Origin: Bacillota bacterium
GTDB taxonomy: Bacteria; Bacillota; Ch66; Ch109
Direction: 5' to 3'
DNA: 64,000 nt
Assembly (NCBI GenBank): GCA_013178275.1
Contig: JABLWZ010000005.1
Coordinates: 1 to 64,000 of the forward strand
The number at the start of each line of letters is the position of its first letter. The first letter of the stretch is position 1. Below are positions 1-7,878 of this stretch, piece after piece. Under the pieces are notes generated by a model. The model saw only the letters and a program-made list of their open reading frames with translations, made no database searches and was not told where the DNA came from. The position numbers were made by a program, and so were the translations under genes.

Positions 1-2
1 AA

Positions 3-116
3 TTGGCGGAATGGGAAACAGCACGGAACAGAAATCAAAAAGGTGTTGACTGGCAATTTACTACTGATGATGCAAGAATCAAGTTAAAGAGGCTTTATCC
101 ACAGTTTAAGAGTTAA
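3..116 (+). mobile_element. IS630-family transposase, C-terminal end (cut by window edge)
   Basis: An open frame enters from the left edge and stops at TAA 114-116. Its last residues include WQFTTDDARIKLKRLYP, which I recognise as the typical C-terminus of IS630-family transposases. Only 37 codons are visible, so I cannot tell whether the element is intact. It fits the other insertion-sequence scraps in the first 14 kb. Confidence 0.6.
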
Positions 117-178
117 CAGTGTACTAGTAATTTAAATATCTGATCAATCGTATGTTCTAAGGAAATGAGGTAAACATT

Positions 179-1567
179 ATGCCGAGTACTATTTTGGGGG
201 ATTATTTTACTAGAAAGAAAAGTGCTGAACAAGGGCTGATCAGTATTTTAGACTCAATTGATTCGGCTATATTAATTACCGACGAAAATACGGTTGTTTG
301 TTATGTAAATGATGCATTTACTCGCGTATTTGGAACAAAACCTGAAAGAATTATCGGTAAATCTCTTAATAATTTGAGATTAAAACAAACCGTTTTACTT
401 CCTGATGTTATTAAAAGCGGAAAGAGGATTAATGGTTTTTATAGGCCGGATGCCGAATGTTTTCTAGATGCAATTCCGATAATCGTGGATAATAAAATCA
501 TTGGAGGAATTGCAACTGGAAAAGATGTGAAAGAGATTTGCAGACTAAATGATGAATTACAAAGAAATGTAAAAAAATATAAGTCTTTAGTAAAGACTGC
601 TTCCCGAGCATATGAAGCAAAATATACATTTAAGGATATAATTGCCGAAAGTGAGATTATGCAGGAAGCCCTCAATTTGGCAATGAAAGGGGCAAAAGGG
701 GAGTCAAATATTCTAATTACCGGTGAGAGCGGAACCGGTAAAGAAATGGTGGCCCAAGCCATTCATAATTACGGTAAGCGATCAAACGGCAAATTTGTTG
801 CCGTAAATTGCGCCGCAATAGCGCCGTCACTGGTAGAAAGTGAATTATTTGGTTATGAGGAGGGAGCATTTACCGGGGCTAAAAAGGGCGGAAAGATTGG
901 TTTCTTTGAGATAACAGCCGGCGGAACGATCTTTCTTGATGAGATTGGGGAGCTCAGTTTAGATATACAGGCAAAACTTCTTAGGGCCATTCAAGAAAGA
1001 ACTATAAGGAAGGTTGGAGCAACAAATGAAATTCCGTTTGATGCAAGAGTGATTGCTGCAACAAATAAAGATCTCAAGGAAAGAATCAGGGAGGGGAATT
1101 TTCGAGAAGATCTTTATTATCGCATTAATGTTGTAAATATTCATTTGCCTCCTCTTCGACAACGAAAAGGAGATATTCAATTGCTGGCTCAAGCATATCT
1201 CCAAAGATACTCCCAAAATAATAATCGCCGGTATGAATTTGCTGATGAAATAAATCCCGTTTTTCTTCAATATACTTGGCCAGGGAATATTCGGGAATTG
1301 TGTAATGTCATTGAGCATGCCATTAATGTGTGTGATGGAGAAGATCGCATTTTGGTCAGCCATCTCCCTGATTCGCTACAATCGTTAAAAGTAAAACAAA
1401 ACACAGGCAAACTTTCAGATTTGATTCAAGAGTACGAAAAGCAGATACTCTTAACGTATTTAAATAAATATGGGCGGAGCGTAAATGCAAAAAAACAAAT
1501 TGCCAATGAGTTGGGAATTTCTCTTGCTACACTGTATAAAAAGCTCGATACAATAAAAAATGAGTAA
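179..1567 (+). CDS. Sigma-54-dependent transcriptional activator (PAS - AAA+ - Fis HTH)
   Basis: A cytoplasmic enhancer-binding protein that uses ATP to open sigma-54 promoter complexes. A PAS sensor domain lies at about residues 20-120. The AAA+ domain spans about 150-390, with Walker A GESGTGKE at 182-189, the sigma-54-contacting loop GAFTGA at 229-234 and Walker B FLDEIGE at 252-258. A Fis-type helix-turn-helix is at about 425-460. All active motifs are intact, so it should be functional. The ATG follows GGAAATGAGG. There is no receiver domain, so it probably senses a ligand through PAS. It is the obvious candidate activator for the sigma-54 promoters at 2395, 3317 and 11359-13188, but that link is inferred from proximity. 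Confidence 0.93.
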   Translation: MPSTILGDYFTRKKSAEQGLISILDSIDSAILITDENTVVCYVNDAFTRVFGTKPERIIGKSLNNLRLKQTVLLPDVIKSGKRINGFYRPDAECFLDAIPIIVDNKIIGGIATGKDVKEICRLNDELQRNVKKYKSLVKTASRAYEAKYTFKDIIAESEIMQEALNLAMKGAKGESNILITGESGTGKEMVAQAIHNYGKRSNGKFVAVNCAAIAPSLVESELFGYEEGAFTGAKKGGKIGFFEITAGGTIFLDEIGELSLDIQAKLLRAIQERTIRKVGATNEIPFDARVIAATNKDLKERIREGNFREDLYYRINVVNIHLPPLRQRKGDIQLLAQAYLQRYSQNNNRRYEFADEINPVFLQYTWPGNIRELCNVIEHAINVCDGEDRILVSHLPDSLQSLKVKQNTGKLSDLIQEYEKQILLTYLNKYGRSVNAKKQIANELGISLATLYKKLDTIKNE

Positions 1568-1580
1568 CGTAATATAATAC

Positions 1581-1772
1581 ATAGCCTTCATGATCGACGG
1601 CCAGGGCAACCAGGATAGACACGATCTCAAATTCTCCGCCCCAGCACCGCTTGAGGAATATGCCATCCAGGTAGACATAAGGATAACTGCTTTTTAAGGG
1701 ACGATTCCTCCAGGCTTCAATATGTTGATATACTTTCTTGTTGAGTTCACTTATAGCACCCGTTGAAATCAG
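1581..1772 (-). mobile_element. IS256-family transposase remnant (central part)
   Basis: Reading the minus strand from 1772 gives about 64 codons containing SELNKKVYQ and YPYVYLDGIFLKR, characteristic of the region before the DDE core of IS256 (mutator-type) transposases. Both ends are missing, so it is a dead fragment. It fills most of the gap between the sigma-54 activator and the thioesterase gene. It may come from the same original element as the N-terminal fragment near 10,100. Confidence 0.75.
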
Positions 1773-1870
1773 GGGGGGGCCTTTAAAACCTCTCCCTGAT
1801 TTCTAACATTTTAGAAAGAATGATTAAAAGATCCCCGGTATATAAGCAGTTCTTTGGTAATTTCTGATAT

Positions 1871-1906
1871 TTCTAAAACACTGGAATTTGTTCCAGTGTT
1901 TTAGAA
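1871..1906 (-). terminator. Perfect 16-bp hairpin overlapping the thioesterase stop codon
   Basis: Arms at 1871-1886 and 1891-1906 are perfect complements around a 4-nt loop. The right arm contains the last sense codons and the left arm contains the TAG stop (1873-1875) of the minus-strand thioesterase. No long U-run follows, so it may act as an mRNA-end stabiliser rather than a classic terminator. Confidence 0.5.
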
Positions 1907-2346
1907 TTTCTCTGGTTGTTTTTTGAAGTAAGGAAAAAGGTTCCCCTGCTCTTTGCCAGAAGTTGGCCATCGCCGTTGTATATTCCCGCCTCGGCTACCA
2001 GCGTATTACTTGTCACATGTAATACAGAGGCTTCAGCAACCAGCTCAGTACCAAGTTGAACCGGGGCAAGGAAGTTTATATTCATTTCGATGGTTACTCC
2101 CTTTAAGCCCAGGGTAAAAGCGGAAAACCCCATCGATGTGTCCGCCAAGGTAGTAATGATTCCGCCATGCAGCCGCCCCTGAGAGTTTAAAAACTCGGGT
2201 TTAACGGTGATTTTTAAACCCGCTTCGCCCTCACCAAGGTACTTGATCGTTATACCCAAAGCCGAGTAAAAGGGTATCTCCCGCAGCATATCTACAGTAT
2301 CAGCCAAGGTTTTTTCAATACCCCGTTTTTCAATTGATTCATCCAT
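1873..2346 (-). CDS. Hotdog-fold acyl-CoA thioesterase (PaaI/4HBT type)
   Basis: A 157-residue protein of the PaaI-like hotdog thioesterase family, which hydrolyses acyl-CoA or aryl-CoA thioesters in the cytoplasm. The family motif HGG is at residues 60-62, followed by ADTSMGFSAF, which includes the usual acidic residue (D69). The specific substrate cannot be read from sequence. The gene stands alone between insertion-sequence scraps. A good sigma-54 promoter lies about 50 bp upstream (2395-2410), so its expression should depend on an enhancer-binding activator, plausibly the one at 179-1567. The C-terminus (TLEQIPVF) is encoded within a perfect hairpin and is probably a late addition. Confidence 0.85.
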   Translation of the reverse strand: MDESIEKRGIEKTLADTVDMLREIPFYSALGITIKYLGEGEAGLKITVKPEFLNSQGRLHGGIITTLADTSMGFSAFTLGLKGVTIEMNINFLAPVQLGTELVAEASVLHVTSNTLVAEAGIYNGDGQLLAKSRGTFFLTSKNNQRNSKTLEQIPVF

Positions 2347-2394
2347 AGTATTTAAGCCCTGCCTTAGTTTAATATTTCAATAATATTATTTTAA

Positions 2395-2410
2395 AGCAAG
2401 ATTCATGCCC
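2395..2410 (-). promoter_or_regulatory. Sigma-54 promoter for the thioesterase gene
   Basis: The minus strand reads GGGCAT-N5-TTGCT, with GG and GC 12 bp apart as in the -24/-12 consensus (TGGCAY-N5-TTGCW); only the first base deviates. Predicted start is near 2385, giving a leader of about 40 nt. An AT-rich palindrome, TGTATA-TT-TATACA at 2466-2479, lies upstream where an activator site could be. Confidence 0.7.
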
Positions 2411-2499
2411 ATGAGTCCGCATAAAAAAAGAGACCCATGGTCCACTAAAATTTTTTATTATTTATTGTATATTTATACATTTTATTCCATATATTTTAT

Positions 2500-2832
2500 C
2501 TATTTATAAAGCGAGGCAAGAGAGATTCCCAGTTTCTTTGCTACCACGCGCTTGGTGTCAAGGCTGGACCCATTGTGTTCCAGCATAATAATTATCGCCT
2601 TACACTCCGCCCCCCGCATTATCTTATCCAAAGGTTCGTCTATCTTTTTCTCTATTACTTCTTTATTGGCCAAACACTTGGGCAGGTGACGATCGGTTAT
2701 CAAGTCATCTTCACACATGTTTACCGCAAATTCGACCACGTTGCGCAGTTCACGCACGTTACCCGGCCAAGGATACTGCAGTAGTATATCATGGACCTCA
2801 TTATTGAGGCGATAATTACGTCCCATTTTTAT
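2500..2832 (-). pseudogene. Sigma-54 activator, C-terminal remnant
   Basis: About 110 codons match only the end of an enhancer-binding protein: YPWPGNVRELRNVVEFA from the AAA+ lid, then a Fis-type helix-turn-helix ending GISLASLYK. The ATPase core and sensor domain are gone, and the stop comes right after the HTH. The fragment is fused at its 5' side to an IS3 orfA scrap, suggesting disruption by insertion and deletion. Its HTH resembles that of the intact activator at 179-1567, so it may once have bound related sites. Confidence 0.8.
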
Positions 2833-2833
2833 A

Positions 2834-2944
2834 TTAATAGGTTTCCAGATACTTTTCAGCAAGCAGTTTAATAGTGGTTTCTCCGTTTAAGATTCGTTGG
2901 ACTGCAGGTACTTTAAACTCACGATCATACCTTGCCTTTGTCAT
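2834..2944 (-). mobile_element. IS3-family orfA, N-terminal fragment
   Basis: An ATG behind AAGGAGG opens a 36-residue frame starting MTKARYDREFK and containing VQRILNGETTIKLLAEKY, typical of the IS3 orfA helix-turn-helix protein. It then runs into a stop where it joins the activator remnant. About two thirds of orfA and all of orfB are missing here. Confidence 0.7.
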
Positions 2945-3316
2945 CTTGAATACCTCCTTCTTTATTGTAGGGGTATTCTTAATGTCTATCAAACCTGGGA
3001 AAGGTCACTCCTTTTAGCGTTGTTTTGGCTATGCAACTTAAACATACACTTGGAGTTACATCCGTGTCATTTTAAATGTGCGATACTTATTTTTCCCTTA
3101 TCCGAATTAGCTTTGCTGAGTGATCAGCGGGCAACTAAGGCGGTAAAGGAAGGTATATATGAAAGGAGATATTGTGCCAGTAGAAATCAAGACCAAACTC
3201 TTAAAGCAACGCTATTTGAGGAAATTCTTATTGGATGTTTCTTAAATAGTAGAAGTGTGGATGGCCATAATAAAGACAAGCCGTTGTTTTTCGGTGCTGG
3301 TAGAGAAAATAAGAGC
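2945..3316. other. Gap with no convincing gene
   Basis: The longest frame here is an open stretch on the plus strand with no recognisable family, poor composition and no ribosome site; I regard it as chance. A strong SD at 3160-3170 precedes a 23-codon frame starting GTG CCA that I cannot assign. Confidence 0.4.
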
Positions 3317-3332
3317 TGGCACAGATATTGCA
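3317..3332 (+). promoter_or_regulatory. Sigma-54 promoter for the CoA-transferase operon
   Basis: Reads TGGCAC-AGATA-TTGCA, a perfect match to the -24/-12 consensus with GG (3318) and GC (3330) 12 bp apart. The predicted start near 3343 leaves a leader of about 260 nt before the first gene at 3607. No terminator is evident between. Confidence 0.8.
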
Positions 3333-3606
3333 TCAAATATGAAAAAGAGTCGCCTACATAATGTATTCTTCAAAGTATTCTTCAAACAAACCAGTCTTAA
3401 AAGAGAGGTGATTCAGAGAATCGATTTATGTTTCGGTTGTTATTCCAGTTCGAGGCATAAAGCTTAGAACATATAGAACAGGAGGGATTTAAAAAATAGA
3501 CTATATGAATTTGGTGGACAATAATACCTGTAAATCCGCCATATACGTTTGCTAAGCTTCGCTTTCAAACAAGACCCAAAGCACAGGTAGAAACGGAGGG
3601 AGAACG

Positions 3607-3882
3607 TTGAGCGCCGTCGTTAACGAAATCTGTTCCCAAGACATTTACTCGGTCTGGCAAAAGGTTTCCAAGATTATCTGGCTGCAAAACAGCATCAGCA
3701 CCCAGATGCTGGAAATAAACTACCAGCTCAAAGAATTGGAAGGGCTGCTCCCAGAGTTCAAATCGACCCTGTCCAACCTGAACCCCCAAATAACCGAAAA
3801 GATCAAACAGATCTTGGCGAATAACGCCGGCATATCCGAAGAATTCGTCACCACCTGGATGCGGATCAGGGGTCTCATGTAA
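3607..3882 (+). CDS. Small hypothetical protein preceding the CoA-transferase genes
   Basis: A 91-residue protein of no family I recognise. It starts with TTG 6 nt behind GGAGGG. It is predicted mostly helical with heptad-like stretches (MLEINYQLKELEGLLPEF), so coiled-coil association is plausible. There is no signal peptide or membrane segment. It lies 45 bp upstream of the CoA-transferase alpha gene and should share its mRNA and the sigma-54 promoter at 3317. A role as an accessory or regulatory subunit is only a guess from position. Confidence 0.7.
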   Translation: MSAVVNEICSQDIYSVWQKVSKIIWLQNSISTQMLEINYQLKELEGLLPEFKSTLSNLNPQITEKIKQILANNAGISEEFVTTWMRIRGLM

Positions 3883-3926
3883 GGTATCCAGTAAAGTGGA
3901 TCGACGCCTAAGGAGGACTATGAAGG

Positions 3927-5066
3927 ATGCAAGACCAGCAAAAAGTCATGACCGCGCGGGAGGCGGTGCAGCGGTTTATCAAACCCGGCACCCATATAGC
4001 CTTCGGCGGGGTGACCGTCGGCCGTAAACCCATGACCATCGCCCGGGAAATCGTCCGCCAGGGAGTCGGCGAGCTCTATGTAACCGCCAACTTCTCCAGT
4101 TGGGTGGAAGAAATGCTGGCTGGCGCCGGCCTGATTAAAAAATTTGAGACCACCTACTTCGGCCTGGAAGCCGGGATGCCAGTGGCTTACGCCATTCGCC
4201 GCGCGGTGGAAACCGGCGAGATCGAACTCCTGGAAGACTACAGTAACCTTAGCTTTGCCATGCGGGCGTTGGCCGCGCGCATGGGATGGCCCTTTGCTCC
4301 GTGCATGGGCGACCTGGGCAGCGACCTCCCAGAATTCGACGTGTTCGGGCGCGCCGGTTTACGCGGCAAAGACGCGAACGGCGACTGGATCCACCCCGGC
4401 ATTCCCCCGAAAAAACTCCAGGTCATTGACGACCCCTTCGAAGGGTGGGGCCTGCGGCCAAGAAAGTTCCGCACTGGGGAAGACACCTGCGCCAACCAGA
4501 CCAATGCCTACCGGCAGTTAGGCCCCAAGGCCACCGCCTACACGGGGAAACAAGGAGTCAAAGTCGCCCTGGTCCCCCCCCTGCTGCCCGAAGTAGTGGT
4601 CATCCGGGCGCAAAAAGCCTCCGTGGAAGGGACCGTACGGGTCGAGGGGGTTGTGGGTTCCGACATCGACCAGGCCGTATCCGGGAGGATTCTCATCGTC
4701 GAGTGCGAGAGAGTCTGCTCCGCAGAAGAACTGCGCTTTTTGCCCGAACACAACCAGATTCCTGGCTTCTTCGTGCACGCGGTCGTGGAGCAGCCCTTTG
4801 GAGCCCATCCCACTTCGGTCCCCAGCTACTACGACTACGACTACCACTGGCTGCGGAGATACGTCCAAACCTGCAACCACCAGTCCCTTGACTTTATAAA
4901 ACGCTTTTGGCGCGAGGAAGTCGGAGACACCGAAAACGACTGGGATTACTTCACCAGAAAAATCGGGTGGAGCCACCTGTTAAACTTAGTTGCCGACCCG
5001 GTATACCGCTACAACCCAGAGTATGATCGCTTTGGGGAAATGGAAGGAGGAGAAAAGCGTGACTGA
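3927..5066 (+). CDS. CoA-transferase family I, alpha subunit
   Basis: A 379-residue class I CoA-transferase A subunit (pfam CoA_trans; glutaconate/IpdA-like). It begins with the typical REAVQRFIKPGTHIAFGG, where the glycine-rich loop binds CoA. With the beta subunit encoded next it would move CoA between carboxylic acids in the cytoplasm. It is longer than most family members because of extra C-terminal sequence. The ATG at 3927 is preceded by AAGGAGG. Its 3' end overlaps the next gene by 8 nt, implying translational coupling. Base composition is clearly more GC-rich than the flanking transposon-ridden DNA, suggesting a different origin. Confidence 0.87.
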   Translation: MQDQQKVMTAREAVQRFIKPGTHIAFGGVTVGRKPMTIAREIVRQGVGELYVTANFSSWVEEMLAGAGLIKKFETTYFGLEAGMPVAYAIRRAVETGEIELLEDYSNLSFAMRALAARMGWPFAPCMGDLGSDLPEFDVFGRAGLRGKDANGDWIHPGIPPKKLQVIDDPFEGWGLRPRKFRTGEDTCANQTNAYRQLGPKATAYTGKQGVKVALVPPLLPEVVVIRAQKASVEGTVRVEGVVGSDIDQAVSGRILIVECERVCSAEELRFLPEHNQIPGFFVHAVVEQPFGAHPTSVPSYYDYDYHWLRRYVQTCNHQSLDFIKRFWREEVGDTENDWDYFTRKIGWSHLLNLVADPVYRYNPEYDRFGEMEGGEKRD

Positions 5067-5946
5067 GACATCCGCGACCCTAAAAGCCGACTACCACAGC
5101 TACCTGGCTTCCCGCGGACTCGAAGCTGACAAATGGATCACCAACGAAATCATGGCGATCGCCACCGCGCGGCAGATTCCCGACCGCTCCTTCCTCTTCG
5201 TCGGCACCGGGCTGCCCATGGCCGCCAGCATGCTGGCCCAGCACACTACCGCGCCCCGACTGACCATGATCTCAGAAGTCGGGATTGTAGGCCCCCAGAC
5301 CGTCCACACCCCCATCTCGGTCATCGACCCGCGCCTAGCCCTGAAAGCCGAAATGCTCGGAAGCATCGCCGACGTCTTCGGACTCATCAGCCTGCGGGGT
5401 TTCTGCACCCACGGCATCCTGGGAGCCGGCCAGTGCGACAAATACGGAAACATCAACTCCACCATCATTGGAGACAGCTACTGGCCGGCCGGGGTTTCCC
5501 CCAGCGGGAGCGGTCCCAAAACCCGGCTGACCGGGAGCGGTGGAGCGAACAGCATCGCATCGGTAGCCGACGAAATCATCGTTATCATGGTTCACGAAAA
5601 GCGCCGCCTGCCCGAAAAAATAGACTACCTCACCACCGTTAGCGGGCAGCGGGGTCCTGGCCAAGAAAACCGCTTCCAGTACGGACTTTTCCGGGGAGGA
5701 AAAGTCACCGTCTGCACCGACCTCTGCATCATGAAATCCGACCCGGAAACCGGCATCCTGAAACTCGCCCAGGTCTACCCGGGGGTATCCATCGAGACCG
5801 TCAAGCAGAACACCGGGTGGGATTTAGACACCAGCCAAGCCACCACCTTAGATCCTCCCACCGAAGAAGAATTGATGACCTTGCGTATGGTGGTGGACCC
5901 GGGGCGGCTATACCTGGGGAGAAAATCCAAGCGTAAGGATGCCTGA
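5059..5946 (+). CDS. CoA-transferase family I, beta subunit
   Basis: A 295-residue beta subunit partner of the preceding gene. I choose the GTG at 5059, which sits just behind GGAGGAG and overlaps the alpha stop, over an ATG 69 bp upstream that lies deep inside alpha. The stretch TMISEVGIVGP places a glutamate at about residue 73 where class I CoA-transferases carry the nucleophile that forms the glutamyl-CoA thioester. Substrates are unknown; the neighbouring acyl-CoA dehydrogenase and crotonase remnants suggest an acid-degradation pathway. Confidence 0.87.
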   Translation: MTETSATLKADYHSYLASRGLEADKWITNEIMAIATARQIPDRSFLFVGTGLPMAASMLAQHTTAPRLTMISEVGIVGPQTVHTPISVIDPRLALKAEMLGSIADVFGLISLRGFCTHGILGAGQCDKYGNINSTIIGDSYWPAGVSPSGSGPKTRLTGSGGANSIASVADEIIVIMVHEKRRLPEKIDYLTTVSGQRGPGQENRFQYGLFRGGKVTVCTDLCIMKSDPETGILKLAQVYPGVSIETVKQNTGWDLDTSQATTLDPPTEEELMTLRMVVDPGRLYLGRKSKRKDA

Positions 5947-5948
5947 CG

Positions 5949-6041
5949 ACGAAGCGCGAAACGTTACGGGAAGCAGGGGCAATCGTAGTCGATACTCCCT
6001 GGGACCTCCAGGAAGCTCTGAGTTCATTGGGAATTAAATAA
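5949..6041 (+). pseudogene. C-terminal scrap resembling a succinyl-CoA ligase alpha subunit
   Basis: About 30 codons after the CoA-transferase end as KRETLREAGAIVVDTPWDL plus a short tail and TAA. This resembles the last helix of SucD-like acyl-CoA ligase alpha subunits. There is no start and no upstream domain, so it is a remnant if it is anything. Identification rests on a short stretch. Confidence 0.35.
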
Positions 6042-6109
6042 TACCAATACCTATTAAGGAAATAAAGTGAAATACCTGTGGAAAACAATTTTGAAGGGAG
6101 ATTGAACTA

Positions 6110-7321
6110 ATGGATTTTACATTAAGTTTTGAACAAAAGACAATCCAAAAATTGGCCAGGGATTTTGCCGCTAAAGAAGTTCTGCCGGTGGCTGCCAAGT
6201 ATGAGAAGGAGGGTATTTTCCCCCGCGATATTATTCGTAAGATGGGTGAACTGGGATTCATGGGCTGTGCTTTCCCAGAGGAGATTGGCGGATCCGAACT
6301 CGGATTTATGAATATGGTTTTGATAATTGAAGAGATCACCAAGGTTATGGCGTCTCTTGGATCAGCCTTTAATATGAATGCCATGACCTGCCCTTACGCT
6401 ATTGCAATGTTTGGGACAGACGAGCAAAAACAAAAGTATGTACGTCCTCTCATTACCGGCGAAAAAATCGGATATATGGGTCTAACCGAACCAGGTGGTG
6501 GATCCGACGTGCTTGGTGGTATGAAGACCAGGGCTGTCAAAGACGGTGATTATTACGTCCTTAACGGTTCCAAGACCTTTATTACTTTTGCTACTGAAGC
6601 AGACTGGGGCGTTTTATATTGCAAGACTGATCCCAGTAAAGGCCATGCCGGTATTTCGGGCTTCATTATTGAGACGAATACTCCCGGGTTTACTGCCACC
6701 CGTATAAATACTGTCGGTATGGGAAAAGCAGTTCCCACTTGTGAAATAGCTCTTGAAGATGTTCGGGTACATAAGGATAATTTGCTGGGTGAAGAAAATA
6801 AAGGTTTTGGCTATGCCATGACTGCTTTGGATCATGGGCGAATTACTGTTGCTACCCGTGCTGTGGGCCTGGCTCAGGCATCTTTAGATGCTGCACTAAA
6901 ATACGCCAACGAACGCGAAGCTTTTGGACAAAAAATCGGCAAGTATCAGATGGTGCAGAGGCTGATTGCAGAAACGATATGTGACGTTGAGGCAGCGCGA
7001 CTCTTGGTTTATCGTGCAGCCTACCTGATGGACTGTGGATATGTTCCCACCCGGGAAAGCTCCATAGCCAAGTACTTTGCCGCCGAGACATCATATAAAG
7101 CGTCTCAAGTTGCTGTAGAAATATTCGGGGGTTATGGCGTATGCGAGGAATATCCCATTTCCTTGTATAATGGCCAGGCTCAGCTTGTTCGGACCGGAGA
7201 AGGTTCACCTAATATTCAGAGACAACTCATCGCCCAGGATGCACTGGGGTATAAAAAAGCTAGCAGAGGCAACAGAAGGATAATTAAACTGCGCTCGGAT
7301 ATAGTGGAACCTGAAGAATAG
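6110..7321 (+). CDS. Acyl-CoA dehydrogenase
   Basis: A 403-residue FAD enzyme that oxidises acyl-CoA to 2-enoyl-CoA and passes electrons to electron-transfer flavoprotein. The three-domain family layout is complete: helical N-domain, middle beta domain with MGLTEPGGGSD (flavin and substrate contacts), and a C-terminal helical domain with REAFGQKIGKYQMVQRLIAE and IFGGYGV. The catalytic-base region reads GEGSPNIQR, placing Glu at about 364. The chain ends in an unusual basic tail of about 20 residues. The ATG follows GAAGGGAGATTGAACTA. Downstream is a decayed crotonase, which would have catalysed the next beta-oxidation step. Confidence 0.92.
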   Translation: MDFTLSFEQKTIQKLARDFAAKEVLPVAAKYEKEGIFPRDIIRKMGELGFMGCAFPEEIGGSELGFMNMVLIIEEITKVMASLGSAFNMNAMTCPYAIAMFGTDEQKQKYVRPLITGEKIGYMGLTEPGGGSDVLGGMKTRAVKDGDYYVLNGSKTFITFATEADWGVLYCKTDPSKGHAGISGFIIETNTPGFTATRINTVGMGKAVPTCEIALEDVRVHKDNLLGEENKGFGYAMTALDHGRITVATRAVGLAQASLDAALKYANEREAFGQKIGKYQMVQRLIAETICDVEAARLLVYRAAYLMDCGYVPTRESSIAKYFAAETSYKASQVAVEIFGGYGVCEEYPISLYNGQAQLVRTGEGSPNIQRQLIAQDALGYKKASRGNRRIIKLRSDIVEPEE

Positions 7322-7464
7322 GAACAGTGAGTGATGGAGCGCCGAAGGCGGGCCGGTTGAAATCCTGCGCTTTTAGCCGACCAAAGGTCGGGGCCGAACC
7401 CTCCGGCTATAGTCAGTGGTTGTTTAGTTGTTAATGCTTGTATGGGTTACTGGATCATACTGCG

Positions 7465-7791
7465 GGTAATGCTATTATGGCATTACCTGCAGTTAGTCTA
7501 GGAGTAATCCCAAGCTGGTGGGGGCACTCAGAAATTACCTCGGTAAATTGGCAGACAGAAGGCTAAACAGTTTATCTTTACCGGCAGGCGGTTGAGCGCT
7601 ATGGAAGCCAAGGAATTTGGACTGGCAGTTAAAGTGGGGTGCCACAGGATCAGCTAATGGAGGCGGTTAAAGCGGGAGTAGCGGAAATAACCAAGAATGC
7701 ACCAGTAGCTGTTTACCAGGCAAAAAAAGCTATTAACTATTGTAGCGACCTGGATATAAACTCTGGTTTGGTGCTTGAAGCGGATATATAG
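7465..7791 (+). pseudogene. Enoyl-CoA hydratase (crotonase) remnant with frameshifts
   Basis: Three frames must be joined to read a crotonase C-terminal half: ALPAVSLGVIPSWWG in one, then RQKAKQFIFTGRRLSAMEAK in another, then VPQDQLMEAVKAG and AVYQAKKAINY in a third, ending at TAG 7789. The N-terminal half, including the first oxyanion-hole loop, is absent. It lies directly behind the acyl-CoA dehydrogenase, as expected for a beta-oxidation pair. Confidence 0.8.
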
Positions 7792-7878
7792 GAAGGTTTA
7801 GGGGTATGAGCAGAAACTTCCCCAGATAGGTTATTGCTAATTAAACAAGTAGAACAATTAATAAGGAGGTACTTATAT

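Noticed and set aside
2897-3361. 154-codon open frame on the plus strand
   Set aside because: No ribosome site, no family resemblance, and it overlaps the IS3 scrap and the sigma-54 promoter.
3430-3606. Short frames upstream of the small gene at 3607
   Set aside because: They are brief, lack ribosome sites and lie in the leader of the CoA-transferase operon.
7322-7430. GC-rich hairpin (CCGACC/GGTCGG) after the acyl-CoA dehydrogenase, at first reminiscent of a group II intron end
   Set aside because: No domain V, reverse transcriptase or intron boundary can be found, and no U-run to call it a terminator.
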